The notes: a model not told the origin generated them from the letters alone. Numbered from the stretch's first letter, positions 8,675 to 20,209 are shown. The stretch is 64,000 bases of DNA from Porphyridium purpureum (GCA_008690995.1 VRMN01000008.1:620001-684000); one strand, 5' to 3'. Translations and numbers: made by a program.

Positions 8675-11600
8675 ATGCACGCGTGGTGGAAGTATGCGGT
8701 GACTCTGCATGCGCCGCACGGATATGCGGACGCTGCATCTGCGCTGGGTCAGGCCAGACGGTTGGCTGCGTTGCACGTAAAAGTAGGCGAACACTTGCGC
8801 GCAGTAGAGCGTGCGGAAATCCTTGACTTTAATTTTTTCAGTGCGGCCGGCGCTGGTAGAGACGATAGGTTTCAAGACCAGTCGACGGCACAGCTGCGAC
8901 CAGGCACGGCCACTCAAAATGCGGAAAGTGACCTGGATCTCGTGGAATGGACGCGAGAAGTACAACGTGTTTTGCGTACAGGGCTAGAAGCGGGGGCGGT
9001 TCAACAAGTTTTACGTACATTTCATGCCGCGCAGCCACGATTGCTGGCTCTTTCTCGTGAACATAAGGAGTTGCAGAAGCTGTGGCTCGCAGTGCTCAAA
9101 CAATGCGAGGTGGTGATTGGCGCTCAGCGCGCGAACGCATTCATGTCGACTGCAGGATCAACTTCAATTTCATCGAGCGGATCTGACACACTTGCGCCCG
9201 AGCTGTTGCAGTTAAGCGTACCGCAGCTTATGGCCGTGGCACTGGTGAACTTGGAGCAGTGCGGCACAAGCTTCAATTGGGCGCCAGATGTAGCCAAAGT
9301 GGTAGTAGCCACCACATCGCGTTCGCTGGAGTGGATGTGCATGCAACTCCTAGTGAGTTGTGACCAGATCATGGGTGACTTTGCGCTGCGCTCGGCTTCG
9401 GCCTCAACTTCCAGTCATTCCGGAGTTGTGAGTTTGGGGCTCGCGGACAAATCAATTGACATAGCATGCCGCTTGTGGCTAGGCGTGCGCGTTTTGATTG
9501 AGCCAGTGTTCCGGTTACTGTTGCTCCTTCACGCGCATGCTCAGGCTGTCCGGCTGTTCGAGAAGCTGCAAGTAGCGTTTATCCACCTGGTGCCCGGGCT
9601 CGGCTCCAGTGTGGTCGCGACGCATCTTGAGCTGTGGCTTTTGGATACAGCACTCAGCCACCCCTGCTTTTCGCAGCAAAGGTATGCGTCCAAAAAGCTT
9701 GTTGACCTTATACTTGCTGCGCTGCAGCTGCGAAGCTGGGAGTTTGCCTTGGCCATTCGCCGCAAGGGTGTGCTGCAGCTGGATATGCCTCTAAGCAGCA
9801 TGCCCATCGACGCACGCGGCGACGTCCGCACGCTCCTTGACCGATTTTTGTGTCGCGTCCGCCTCGCACAATTCCTCGGCGTGCTCGGTCGCCGCGACGA
9901 GTCTCTTGCCATGCACATTTTTGACGCGCGGCAAGGCCTCTGGATGGTTGAGCTTCTCATCGTATGCGAAGCGTGGGAGTGCAAACCTTTGCTTGCCCTC
10001 GTCGTGAGGGCTTGCTTTGCGATCGCCGACCCATTCTTGGACCGCAGCGATGGCGCCGACGACGGACTGCAGGTGGGCCGAAGTGGCGGCGAGAGCGGAC
10101 GGCTTAATTTGTGCTCATCGTACACGGCCATGCTGCTGTTGGCTGCTTTCTTTGAGGTGGTTTTGAAAACCGCGAGACTCGAGGCAACATTTGACGTTTA
10201 CATGGAGTGTTGCGAGCAGACGCTCGACCGGTTTGGGGATGCTGCGGCGCGGCTATTTTCGAGCCGCAACATGTACAAGACTTTGGTGGAGGTTTTTGCA
10301 GCGACACGGTCTTTGCTGCGGAGCAAGCACGCACCGCCACCGCTTGCGTCCCACCATCAGCAGCAGCAACAACAACAACAACAACAAGGACCGTCTCATT
10401 CGCGTGCGGCGGACGCATCGCGGACCGTCAGAAAGTATGGAAGCGATAGCGCAGACGCAAAAAATGTGGGTGGAGAAGCAAAGGATCAGAAAGACGAAGA
10501 TGGCTACATGCGCATCATGACGCTCGTACAGCGCGCTTCGGCTGTTCGGGTGGAAGCTGAAGTTAAAGCAGGTAGTGACGGTACTGTAGAAACCTTCGGA
10601 GGCAGCACAGATGAATGGCTGTGTGTGTGCAACATTCTGCTCACCCATTGGCCTCGTCTTCTGCAACACCAGCGTTTCGACGCTACTGCGCGCGTATGCT
10701 CGAGCATTCTTATGTGTATGGATGAGGAAACACACAGAGCGCTCATCGCAAATGGCAATTTTTCTCCTATTATCCGCCTGGCATGCCGCATTGCCCGCGA
10801 GTTGGACGAGCCGAATATGGGAGCAAATTCTCCACGGTCGTCGAGTCATGCTAGTCATCTGCTGCGCCATTCCTTGACGCCAGCTATGCAGGAGATGTAT
10901 ATTGCGGCGCTAGACCGGCTGGCACTAATTATGGAGGGTGCGTTTGTTACAGCGTCAGCCCTTGTTGACGCCTTGCGCGCAGCGCAAAGTACGTGCGAGT
11001 TTGCAGAACTTCTCACATTTCGCTACACCGTCAGCACCGGGATGAAGCTTTTCGTTCGCATCATGAACGAACCTTGCCCCGGGTACGGCGCACCTGCCGG
11101 AGGTGCTCTATTGTCCAGCACAGCATCGAGAGTAGGAGCTGATTTTTCGTACTCCACGGCAGGTGCGGATGCCGCTGAAACCAACATTCGAACGCCCGAA
11201 ATAGGGAAGGGCAACTCGCCTGGGGTGCATTTGGTCAGAAAGGACACGTCGTTAATGCCCGATGGTTGGGCATTGAGCGCATCCCTAGGTGCTGATGTCG
11301 ATGCCAGTGGTGCCGCATCTGCGACAGAGGTGAAGGGACGAGGGCACGTTGCGAGGAGCGCAACATCAGCAATCCTGCCAACACAGCCACTCCGTGCTCG
11401 GGCGGGCGTGTCACCTGGTCAAGGTGAAATCCTGCTTTCTACTGCCGTCGCGCCGGTGGACGGGCTGCCTGCGGCAGTACTTGCAGGCAAGCGCGCGATA
11501 GTGCTAGCCATTGTGCGAACGCTTGGGCGACTCGCGGGACAGCTGAAGCTCGTGCAACAAAGCCGGCGCGCGCGCTTTGCGCTCAAAATTTTGTCCATTG

Positions 11601-14600
11601 CGCTGGCAGGCTTCTGCGATATGGTTCTTCCTTCCTCTCCCAAGGAGAATCTACGCGTGTTTAAAGACTGTATGGTCTCGCGCGAGATCCGTTCTCTCGT
11701 GACGAAAGCGTGTGTTATCGACCGCGTCGATGGTGACTTGAATGTAGACTCGGCAAACCGCGCCCTCATTTCGTACTCTGACTTGGAATCGTTCGTGTCC
11801 TCAGTAATTCAAACGTTGACATACATTCATTATGGTGTCAAAGGCCGACTAGACCTGGCGATCTTCTTCCAGGAGACTGAATTCAGCGATGAGATCTGGT
11901 GTCTAACAGGCGGCAGTGTAAATCCTAACCGCTCATTCTCGCACAAGGTTATGGACACCTTATTTTCGATCCTCGTGGAGAATTCACGGGGCACGCTGGC
12001 GCTCTTTGAAAAGCGATCGGAAAAGACTCGTTTGTCGGATGACGAAGCTTTGCTGTGGCATATTCGCAATCCAAGCGCACTTGCCATGATGCTGCGTTTG
12101 ATTCGGAAGGCGTCGTACGCGTCCGTGGATCAGTCCAGATCGGCGGATAGTTTTGATGCAGATACCAGCCTGTGTGACGTTGAGAAGGTGCTGAGCGCAA
12201 TTTCTAACCTTGTAGTGGCTTGCACGACCAATCGTGCAGCATGCGCGAACGCAAACTTGCTTGACGTTGTGCTGGAGTGGCTCGAGGCTGATGAAGGCCT
12301 TATTCGGCAGAATGAGCCTAGCGATGAGGCGCAGATGGTTGCCCTACGCGTGGTGAGTCTCATGGGGATTCTCGTAGAATACTCGATATCTCCGCCTCAA
12401 ATGATGCGTGTACTCAGCCTCTTGCGTAGAGGGTCAAGGTCCGGACCGAATTCAGGAGCGAGGATCGAGCGGCGTGCACTGGTGACAGGGGCTGTGCTGG
12501 ATATTTTGAATTTATCGTTCATCGAAAAGGAAGGGCCGCCCGCGTTCTTCGACTTGAGCGGCAAGCGTTCCGGCCTCACGGCCAATGATATGAACATTGC
12601 CCTGAGCAGTTCTGGATCCCGCAGCGGTTATTCTGCCGCGCTGTGGGTTCGTCTAGAGCGTACGAGTGCGCATTCGGTTCTATTTGCCATCGCGGATGAC
12701 GCTGGTGGCCTCGTTGAGCTCGCGCTCATGCAAAACCATTGCTTAAGTATTCGACTCGCCCAGCATGGTGCGGGGGTGGTCTCAGCTTCGCATACAGATT
12801 CAAACGCACCATCAAACGCATCTCCTTCCGATTTGACTCGCTCGGGAACTACGACACGAAAGAATTTTGAAGCGGACCGCGACGCGGACGGCCAAGGGTC
12901 TGATTTATTGTACAACGTTGGCGGGATCGCTTCATCAGTAGCCGGACAACAGCAGCGTTCAGTACCCGCGCTGGCTGGAAATTTGAAAAACGATGTGCAC
13001 AACACTCGCGTGCAGCTTCCAGACTCACAGTGGTGCCACATTTTGCTCACACATTCTCTAAGCACTGGTGGGGCATCTGCGTTTTCAATACCAATGTCGT
13101 CTAAGGGCACTGAACAGAAGTGTCATATCTACTTGAACGGCGTGTGCGTGTACGCGGAGGCGCTCCGGCTCGCCTCCTCTCAAGGGCATGGTGCCAAGCT
13201 GTTCGGGAATGGACTCGTGAAAGCGGTGTCATTTGGTTGCACCACGAGCGGCGCGCAGTGCTTTATGGGTCAACTGGGTGCAACATACGTTTTCTCGGAC
13301 GTTTTAAACGCTGATGTTGCAGCCACGCTTGCTTCGCTTGGCCCAGCGTTCGATGGTAATTTGCTGTTCCCGAATGTGCCGCGTCTGTTGGTGTCTCCGC
13401 CGCAGCAATTGGGCGAGAATTTGAACAATAGGAAACGCAAGGGCGCTCTTGTGGCGCGCGCAGGGCCCATTCGTACGATGCTTGCTTCTTCCGAGTGGAA
13501 CAGCAAGGTTGTGGAGCGTGTGATGCTCCTCTTCGCACCGCGCGCATCGAACGGACGCATCTGTCCAGACAATTCGTTGGGCGGCGCGTCCGGCACGCTA
13601 CTGTCAACTTTCTGTCGAATTGCAGGCCCAGAGTACGCTACGCAACTGTGCCTAGCCCAAGATATTCGCGACAGCTTTAGTATTGCAGGAGGTATATCCG
13701 AGTTACTTCCTATTTTTGCATGTCTCGATGCTTTGTGCGTGCAACAAGAGGGAGCGGGCAAAAATAAGCCAATTCCAGAATCCCTCCAGGTGCTTCCCAA
13801 GCTGCTGCACTTGTTGGGTGTGGTAGTTTGCACGGACTCGCTATATCGAAGCACGTTCCTGCACCGGCGCGGCTTCCAGATGATTTCCTTTATTCTGAAA
13901 GAGCGTTGCACGCCGCGCCACCGCACGCGCCGTGTCGTGCGCGCAATCTGGGATCTTGTGGATGAGTTTTGCGCGCTGGGCTCGGCACGTGAGCATAGCT
14001 TGCTAGAGCAGACAAATACCGGCTCCGCTTCAGTGTCTTCGTCACTCGCGGGATCGAAGGAAAAGGATACGGCGGGTAGCAGCTTCCTTAATTTTCAAGA
14101 CAGCAGCGCAGGCCTGCCGAAGACTTCCGAGATGTTTGTGATGACAGCCTCGCTGGTCCGCGCGCTTGTGCTGGACCCACTCATGTGGATCGCCCCTGGC
14201 GTGGACTTAAGTACCGCGCTGCAAATGTACGCGGCCGTACTCGATTGCTTGGAATATCCACATGCCGGCGTTGCTCCCGGGACAAACTCTGGAGCGGAAA
14301 ATACATCAGCGCCTTCCGGGAGTGGGTCTTCCGTCAGCATGGGTATCACCGATGATAACTACGCAAGCACTAAGCGCAACGTGATCATGTACTGCTTGGA
14401 CGTTCAATCGATTATTGATCTGTGCATGGAGCTCTCACTCCCAGAGTCCATCTTATCGGTGGATACAAGTCGTTCAGATGGTTCAATGGGATCGAGGAGT
14501 GAGCAAATGGAGTTGTGCATCCTTCTCTTACGGATTACCGTGCGTGCGGGTGTATTGCGAGCCAAGGAACGCAGCCTGACAGCGTGCAATGAGTGCCTGC

Positions 14601-17600
14601 GCGTACTCTTCAATATCTTTGACCGGGCAAGCAGTGACATGGGCAGCAGCAGAATTGAGGACAAGTCGGAAGCACAGAACGCTCAGGTCGTGGCTACGTG
14701 CTTACTCACCGTTCTCTGTGGCGATGAATACTATGAGCGCCCGCAATGCTCCAATGATACACTATTATTTTTCAGTCGTGGGTCTTCAAAGTCGCTGTTT
14801 GTGACCTTGATCAACCTATTCTGGTCACCTGTTGACAAGCTGCGGTTGGGGGCCATTCAGCTTGCTTGCCAGATCGAAGGCATGTCATCAACGGGGATCG
14901 CACTCAGCCCCGGCACGTCGTATAACAAAAATCGCGTGAACGTTGGTTGTTCGGCTTTAGCTGCGCTTCTGTCGCATCGGGTCAACAAATCGGCTTGTAT
15001 TCTGGCGCTTGAGGTGGCGTTTGGGCCCACCTCATACTCGCCATTCGTGCCGGTGGTATTTGCGCTGTTGTGCGCCGACCGCGAGTGGAAACTTTCTACG
15101 TCCTCGCTACGTGCCATGACTGCACGCATCAAGGCAGACAAATCAGCCGGCGTCCGTATCCTTAGTTTCCCGACATGGCCACAGTGGATGCAGAAGCTTT
15201 GCACCCGCGATATTCCGACCTCAGAATCATCTACCGCTCTGGCTGCAGAGTTCTATGTGGCTTTGGACGCGCTTCTCTACGCCCTTCTAGATTGTGCTTT
15301 TGCTGAGGGTCCCACGCTTTTCCTGCAACAGGTAGAGCGACTGCTGCTGACCGCTGACTACCGGCTCTCCCGCCGAGCACTCTTGGTGATGCTGGACCTT
15401 GCGCAAAACGTATTTGTACCGCTCGCGCTCTTGTCGCGGAGCGGCGGCGGTGGAGGGAGTCATGCTGGTGGTAGCAGTATTCATCACCCACAACCTGAGC
15501 AGCAAAAGCAGAATGCATGGATGGCATGTTTTGCGGGTATCGTGCTTCTCGGTGAAGTGCTTTTGTACGGCCGCAACCCTGAGCAATTCGACTCGGACTT
15601 GGCGTTACATTTGGTCAACACGATGCGCATAATGGGTGTCTGGCAGCGGCAAGCCTTGCAGCTCACGCTCACGCTATCGAGCTTGAAGTCATCTTTTCTT
15701 ACGAGCGGACGCGTTTCGATGGACGTGGCTGTGCAGGGCATCAATGTGACGTGTGTCGATGCCGTGTCAAGCACCAGTTCATCGGCCGCCAGTTTGCCGG
15801 CCGGCGGGCAACAGCAGCTCCAACCACAGGACACAGGCGAAAATAACAGCAGCGGCGTTGAAGATCATTTAAGTCGACTGGAGCACACCGTAGAGGCCCT
15901 TGCTGCTCTCGGTGGCTTCTTGCGGCCATGCCTTCGCACATTGTGCTCCATGGTGGCTTGGGCTGTGGATGAAAAAGCCAGCGCTGAAATCGCTCGGATT
16001 CTGATTGAAGCTGTCAAGCCATTTGGCGGGCAGCCGTCATCGTCCTCGTCAAAGACATCATCGTCGTCGTCCTCCTCCTCCTCTTCTGCGGTCCCTGGAA
16101 GTGGCCAGAACCCGCTCAGGTGGCAGTTCTACTTACGAATGACACTATCAAGATTGATGGATGAATGCGAATTGAAGCAGAGATCCTCGGGGATTCGTGA
16201 CCATGACCCTGCTGCCGACTTGCCTCGCCGGGCGTGGTTGGAAGACGCGCTGCAAGCGGTGGAGGCCAATTTTAAGGAGAGCAAGAAAAAGAGTAAGTTC
16301 AAACTCTTTGGTTTGAACATGGCGATGAGCGGTTCCAGCGGAGCGTCGAGCGACAAACTTGAAGAGGAAGCAGATGCCGCAGCGCGTGCCATGCTCAAGG
16401 AGCAGGACTGGACTCTTGCGCTGGGCGCACGTGCCGAAGTAATATGCGCTGAAATGGAGAAGATTGAGAAGGAACAGGACGCACTCAAATTTGAAACGGG
16501 CTTTCTGCTGAAAGATTCTGTGTCAAAGAGCGTAGATAAGATGCTAAGTGAGGAGGCTAGCCGATTGTCTCTGTCACAGATCAAAGACGCGATGGCCGCG
16601 GCTGCAGTAGAGAAGCACTGGAGCAAACTAGATCGCGCCCTCATTACCGAGCGTCTCGAGAATATTGACCCAAATTCTATGCTTTGGAAGCTGGATACCT
16701 GCGAGGACGCGCTGGGTCGGCGCTTTCTTATGCAGTGGGATACGAATGGTGTGAACCGCGCTGCCGCTGCACACTCGCCCGACCCTGATGCGCAGGCCGG
16801 GTCGTCGATGCCGTCGCCGTCACCCAGTGAAATTACTCAGCGGGCTATTTCTGAAATAGGTGAGCTACAAATTAGTGCACCGGTGGCTGTGGTGGCATCG
16901 GGAGGCGCGGTTTCATTGGCGGCGGGCTCTGATCGGCGCGATCAGAATCAAGAAAACCTGGACCGTTTCGAAGAGCTAGTGCTCAATGAGCAAGGAAATG
17001 ACGTGCCCGAAGACGAGCTAGAACACCAAGTACGCTCACTGACACGGCTCGATTCCATTTTGAATCGACAAAACGCGGCTGCCCAAGGCAAAAAGGGCAC
17101 CGTTCAGAACACTCGCGCTGCCAGAAGGCAGTTTCAACGTTTTGGCACGGCACACGGCACCGAGTCCGGTGGCGTCGGTTCCACGACGGCTTTGGTGGAT
17201 GCCTCGGCGTCAGCGTCAGCGTCATCTGCGCTTAATGTCAGTACGCAGCATGAGGCCGCAGCCAAGCAGATTGCAGTGGCAGGGGCTGCGGCGTCATTTT
17301 CAGGTACGACGCTCTGGAGCGGCGATGCCATGTTCATGCGACCAACCTACGTGTGCGGAGGCCGCCTTGAAATGAGCAGACACGAATTGATTTTCCGCCC
17401 CTTGGGTAGGAGCGCGAGCGCAAGCTCCAGCCAAAAGAAGAGCAATGCTAGCGAGCCGGACTCTAGTTTGGTTGGCGCTGACGACGAACGTGGTGATGGT
17501 GAAGGTGCTGATAGCGACGACACCAACATGAATTCCGCGCCTACGTCATCCGAAAAGTGGATCGATGAGCGCGCGTTCTCGCTTCATTCAATCGCAGAAG

Positions 17601-20209
17601 TATTGTTCCGACGGTACGCCCTTCAGCCGCGCGCCGTGGAAATCTTTTTCAGTGAGAGGAGGAGCCACCTGCAATATGTATACAGGAACCATAGCCAATC
17701 TCAGCGAGAAATATTCCTCGTATTCTCGAGCGAGACGGTGCAAAAGGCGTTCCTGAAGGCGCTTAAGGAGCAGCTCAAGCGTATTGGAAACACATTCGGC
17801 GCGGCGCGTGTGCTTTCGAGTCCTCGCCACTGCATGGATGCGCTGAAGCCGGCTACGGAGGCGTGGCGCGCCAAGAGCATGAGCACTTTTCAGTATCTCA
17901 TGCTGGTGAACAAGTACGCTGGCCGCACGTACAATGACATGTCGCAGTATCCGGTTTTTCCGTGGGTGTTGGCGGACTACTCGGCATCGGTGCTTGATCT
18001 CGCAAGCGCGGATGTCTTTCGCGACCTGAGCAAGCCTATGGGCTGCCAGCGAAGCGAGGAGGAGGTTGCACGTGGCGTTTTGGAGTCGGCACGCGAGCAG
18101 CTGTTCCGCAAGCGGTACGCAGAATGGGCCGATCCGAGCACGGGTATCCCACCGTTTCACTATGGCTCGCACTACTCGTCACCAGGCAGTGTGCTGGGCT
18201 TCCTTGTTCGCGTCGAACCCTTTACGGAATTGTTTCTGCGGAACCAGGGCGGTACCTTTGACTATGCGGACCGCATGTTCCGTTCCGTGCGCCTGGCGTA
18301 CAAGTCAGCGACCGAGTCGACCCAGAACGTGAACGAATGTATTCCAGAGTTTTACTACCAACCCGAAGTATTTCGTAATCGCAACCGTCTCCCGCTTGGC
18401 GTGCTGCACGATGGGTCCGAGGTTGGGGATGTTGCGTTGCCACCGTGGAGTCTGAACTCGCCGGATCTATTCGTCAAGATGCACCGTGAGGCGCTTGAAA
18501 GCGTTCATGTTTCTTCCACGCTACATCTGTGGATTGACTTGGTCTTTGGAGTGAAACAGCGCGGGCCGCTCGCGAAAGAAGCATGCAATGTATTCTACTA
18601 CCTCACCTACGAAGGCACGGTTGACCTTGACCGCATTCATGACCCTAAGGCGCGAAGCAGTATTGAAGCACAGATCCAGCATTTCGGTCAAACACCCTTG
18701 CAGCTATGGAGCAAGCCACACGGGCAGCGCGACGTGAGCAGTGTAGATGTCTCTGGTTCGTCCGTGGTTTCCACGGGTGCGGATCGTCATATTCAGCGAC
18801 ATGTCAATGATGATCTGGACTGGCCATTAGCGGTGCTAGACGCGGAGAGCGTCTCGATGCAAGATGGCATTGTGCTTTTACAGCACGTGGGCTCGTATGT
18901 GTTTACAATTTGCCGCTCGCGATCGCTTGCGACGCATCGATGGTCGCCGTTGCCTGACCTGGAAGGCAAGCCGTATACGTTTGAGCCAGACTGCAAGGTG
19001 GTGATGTCTGGCGAGACAGAGCGCGCGACATTGCGCAGTGTGACCGGGCGAACTCGCGGCAGTTCATCTCGAGTAGGGCGCCGAGTTGGCGGAGCACACG
19101 TTGCACCAGTCCTGCGTGACTTTGAAATGGGCTCACTGTATGCCATCACGAAGGACGGACGCTACGTGATCAGCGGCGGACACTGGGACAACTCTGTACG
19201 GCTGAGTGCAACCAGTGAACCTGGTCGACCAAAACAAGTCCTTTACCATCACCGGGATGTCGTCACATGCGTAACACTTAGCCAGGACGGCGAGACGCTA
19301 GTTACCGGCGCACGCGATACACTGGTGATTGTGTGGGATATGGTGGCCGCCCCCGCCAAGGCGACGACCACGCTCAACTCTATGGCCGCGGCTGTGGTTT
19401 CTGGTCCCACGGGCTCCTCTTCTCCACCACATGGTTCTCTGCCAGACACTGGCGGCGGCAGTGGTGCAGGCGTGGGACTTTTGGGCTCGCCGCTCGTGCT
19501 GGCTGTCCGCGTGGGCTCGATTGATGCCGGCGCCTCGGATTTCAAGCTGGATGGCCAATCAGAGCGGACCGCTTCGCTGCCTCCTTCAGCCAATGTGATG
19601 GCCACCGGCCTTGGTGGCGCACACGCAAAGCAGGTAGTGCGGCCAGAGCCGCGCTTTGTGCTACGTGGGCACAAGGGCCCAGTGAGCTGTGTGGCGGTGC
19701 ATTCGGGCATTGGCGTGATTGTCAGCGGCGACGAGAGCGGCTGGATGCTGACGCACTCATTCAGAAAGGGCACTCTTTTGCGTGCCGTGCGGGATGTAGG
19801 TGTAATCAGCCGATGCATGGTGAGTGCACATGCCGAGGTTCTTCTGTACGCCCGAACCACGCGCGAGCTGCAGATCCAGACGATCAACTTTGGGCTGCTC
19901 GCACGCGTGGTATGCGACGACGGGCTTGAATGTTTCGCCGCGAGTTCGGATGGGCGGTTCTTGTACACTGGAACGCAGAGTGGACGCGTGCAGATCCGGA
20001 ATCGCGCGTGTCTGAACGTGATCCACGAGTATGCTCCGCTAGAGGGCGCTGTGATGAGTGTCGCGCTGTCCACCGACGAGAGCGTGCTTTTCGCGGCCGT
20101 CACGTCGGGCAGACTGTACGTCTTCTGGCTCGACCGAGAACGCTTGCTGTCACTTCTTGCGTTTCCAACGCTGCATGGCGTCTCTCACTTGGGAACCTTC
20201 ACGGCATGA
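8675..20209 (+). CDS. Giant BEACH-WD40 protein (neurobeachin/LRBA class)
   Basis: About 3,844 residues in one exon from the ATG at 8675 (a TTG lies 36 bp upstream). Order of regions: an alpha-helical repeat N-terminus (to about 1300) interrupted by a polyglutamine tract (near 560) and Ser/Gly linkers; a ConA-like lectin module (about 1315-1555, SGYSAALWVRL); a further helical region with a poly-Ser run (near 2460); a PH-BEACH domain (about 2880-3040, split by an acidic Ser-rich insert); the BEACH domain (about 3065-3350, with FPWVLADY and FHYGSHYSS); and a C-terminal WD40 propeller (about 3385-3844). The class organises vesicle traffic, lysosome-related organelles and autophagy by scaffolding membranes. 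It is convergent with the rhomboid gene, 120 bp away. Confidence 0.95.
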   Translation: MHAWWKYAVTLHAPHGYADAASALGQARRLAALHVKVGEHLRAVERAEILDFNFFSAAGAGRDDRFQDQSTAQLRPGTATQNAESDLDLVEWTREVQRVLRTGLEAGAVQQVLRTFHAAQPRLLALSREHKELQKLWLAVLKQCEVVIGAQRANAFMSTAGSTSISSSGSDTLAPELLQLSVPQLMAVALVNLEQCGTSFNWAPDVAKVVVATTSRSLEWMCMQLLVSCDQIMGDFALRSASASTSSHSGVVSLGLADKSIDIACRLWLGVRVLIEPVFRLLLLLHAHAQAVRLFEKLQVAFIHLVPGLGSSVVATHLELWLLDTALSHPCFSQQRYASKKLVDLILAALQLRSWEFALAIRRKGVLQLDMPLSSMPIDARGDVRTLLDRFLCRVRLAQFLGVLGRRDESLAMHIFDARQGLWMVELLIVCEAWECKPLLALVVRACFAIADPFLDRSDGADDGLQVGRSGGESGRLNLCSSYTAMLLLAAFFEVVLKTARLEATFDVYMECCEQTLDRFGDAAARLFSSRNMYKTLVEVFAATRSLLRSKHAPPPLASHHQQQQQQQQQQGPSHSRAADASRTVRKYGSDSADAKNVGGEAKDQKDEDGYMRIMTLVQRASAVRVEAEVKAGSDGTVETFGGSTDEWLCVCNILLTHWPRLLQHQRFDATARVCSSILMCMDEETHRALIANGNFSPIIRLACRIARELDEPNMGANSPRSSSHASHLLRHSLTPAMQEMYIAALDRLALIMEGAFVTASALVDALRAAQSTCEFAELLTFRYTVSTGMKLFVRIMNEPCPGYGAPAGGALLSSTASRVGADFSYSTAGADAAETNIRTPEIGKGNSPGVHLVRKDTSLMPDGWALSASLGADVDASGAASATEVKGRGHVARSATSAILPTQPLRARAGVSPGQGEILLSTAVAPVDGLPAAVLAGKRAIVLAIVRTLGRLAGQLKLVQQSRRARFALKILSIALAGFCDMVLPSSPKENLRVFKDCMVSREIRSLVTKACVIDRVDGDLNVDSANRALISYSDLESFVSSVIQTLTYIHYGVKGRLDLAIFFQETEFSDEIWCLTGGSVNPNRSFSHKVMDTLFSILVENSRGTLALFEKRSEKTRLSDDEALLWHIRNPSALAMMLRLIRKASYASVDQSRSADSFDADTSLCDVEKVLSAISNLVVACTTNRAACANANLLDVVLEWLEADEGLIRQNEPSDEAQMVALRVVSLMGILVEYSISPPQMMRVLSLLRRGSRSGPNSGARIERRALVTGAVLDILNLSFIEKEGPPAFFDLSGKRSGLTANDMNIALSSSGSRSGYSAALWVRLERTSAHSVLFAIADDAGGLVELALMQNHCLSIRLAQHGAGVVSASHTDSNAPSNASPSDLTRSGTTTRKNFEADRDADGQGSDLLYNVGGIASSVAGQQQRSVPALAGNLKNDVHNTRVQLPDSQWCHILLTHSLSTGGASAFSIPMSSKGTEQKCHIYLNGVCVYAEALRLASSQGHGAKLFGNGLVKAVSFGCTTSGAQCFMGQLGATYVFSDVLNADVAATLASLGPAFDGNLLFPNVPRLLVSPPQQLGENLNNRKRKGALVARAGPIRTMLASSEWNSKVVERVMLLFAPRASNGRICPDNSLGGASGTLLSTFCRIAGPEYATQLCLAQDIRDSFSIAGGISELLPIFACLDALCVQQEGAGKNKPIPESLQVLPKLLHLLGVVVCTDSLYRSTFLHRRGFQMISFILKERCTPRHRTRRVVRAIWDLVDEFCALGSAREHSLLEQTNTGSASVSSSLAGSKEKDTAGSSFLNFQDSSAGLPKTSEMFVMTASLVRALVLDPLMWIAPGVDLSTALQMYAAVLDCLEYPHAGVAPGTNSGAENTSAPSGSGSSVSMGITDDNYASTKRNVIMYCLDVQSIIDLCMELSLPESILSVDTSRSDGSMGSRSEQMELCILLLRITVRAGVLRAKERSLTACNECLRVLFNIFDRASSDMGSSRIEDKSEAQNAQVVATCLLTVLCGDEYYERPQCSNDTLLFFSRGSSKSLFVTLINLFWSPVDKLRLGAIQLACQIEGMSSTGIALSPGTSYNKNRVNVGCSALAALLSHRVNKSACILALEVAFGPTSYSPFVPVVFALLCADREWKLSTSSLRAMTARIKADKSAGVRILSFPTWPQWMQKLCTRDIPTSESSTALAAEFYVALDALLYALLDCAFAEGPTLFLQQVERLLLTADYRLSRRALLVMLDLAQNVFVPLALLSRSGGGGGSHAGGSSIHHPQPEQQKQNAWMACFAGIVLLGEVLLYGRNPEQFDSDLALHLVNTMRIMGVWQRQALQLTLTLSSLKSSFLTSGRVSMDVAVQGINVTCVDAVSSTSSSAASLPAGGQQQLQPQDTGENNSSGVEDHLSRLEHTVEALAALGGFLRPCLRTLCSMVAWAVDEKASAEIARILIEAVKPFGGQPSSSSSKTSSSSSSSSSSAVPGSGQNPLRWQFYLRMTLSRLMDECELKQRSSGIRDHDPAADLPRRAWLEDALQAVEANFKESKKKSKFKLFGLNMAMSGSSGASSDKLEEEADAAARAMLKEQDWTLALGARAEVICAEMEKIEKEQDALKFETGFLLKDSVSKSVDKMLSEEASRLSLSQIKDAMAAAAVEKHWSKLDRALITERLENIDPNSMLWKLDTCEDALGRRFLMQWDTNGVNRAAAAHSPDPDAQAGSSMPSPSPSEITQRAISEIGELQISAPVAVVASGGAVSLAAGSDRRDQNQENLDRFEELVLNEQGNDVPEDELEHQVRSLTRLDSILNRQNAAAQGKKGTVQNTRAARRQFQRFGTAHGTESGGVGSTTALVDASASASASSALNVSTQHEAAAKQIAVAGAAASFSGTTLWSGDAMFMRPTYVCGGRLEMSRHELIFRPLGRSASASSSQKKSNASEPDSSLVGADDERGDGEGADSDDTNMNSAPTSSEKWIDERAFSLHSIAEVLFRRYALQPRAVEIFFSERRSHLQYVYRNHSQSQREIFLVFSSETVQKAFLKALKEQLKRIGNTFGAARVLSSPRHCMDALKPATEAWRAKSMSTFQYLMLVNKYAGRTYNDMSQYPVFPWVLADYSASVLDLASADVFRDLSKPMGCQRSEEEVARGVLESAREQLFRKRYAEWADPSTGIPPFHYGSHYSSPGSVLGFLVRVEPFTELFLRNQGGTFDYADRMFRSVRLAYKSATESTQNVNECIPEFYYQPEVFRNRNRLPLGVLHDGSEVGDVALPPWSLNSPDLFVKMHREALESVHVSSTLHLWIDLVFGVKQRGPLAKEACNVFYYLTYEGTVDLDRIHDPKARSSIEAQIQHFGQTPLQLWSKPHGQRDVSSVDVSGSSVVSTGADRHIQRHVNDDLDWPLAVLDAESVSMQDGIVLLQHVGSYVFTICRSRSLATHRWSPLPDLEGKPYTFEPDCKVVMSGETERATLRSVTGRTRGSSSRVGRRVGGAHVAPVLRDFEMGSLYAITKDGRYVISGGHWDNSVRLSATSEPGRPKQVLYHHRDVVTCVTLSQDGETLVTGARDTLVIVWDMVAAPAKATTTLNSMAAAVVSGPTGSSSPPHGSLPDTGGGSGAGVGLLGSPLVLAVRVGSIDAGASDFKLDGQSERTASLPPSANVMATGLGGAHAKQVVRPEPRFVLRGHKGPVSCVAVHSGIGVIVSGDESGWMLTHSFRKGTLLRAVRDVGVISRCMVSAHAEVLLYARTTRELQIQTINFGLLARVVCDDGLECFAASSDGRFLYTGTQSGRVQIRNRACLNVIHEYAPLEGAVMSVALSTDESVLFAAVTSGRLYVFWLDRERLLSLLAFPTLHGVSHLGTFTA

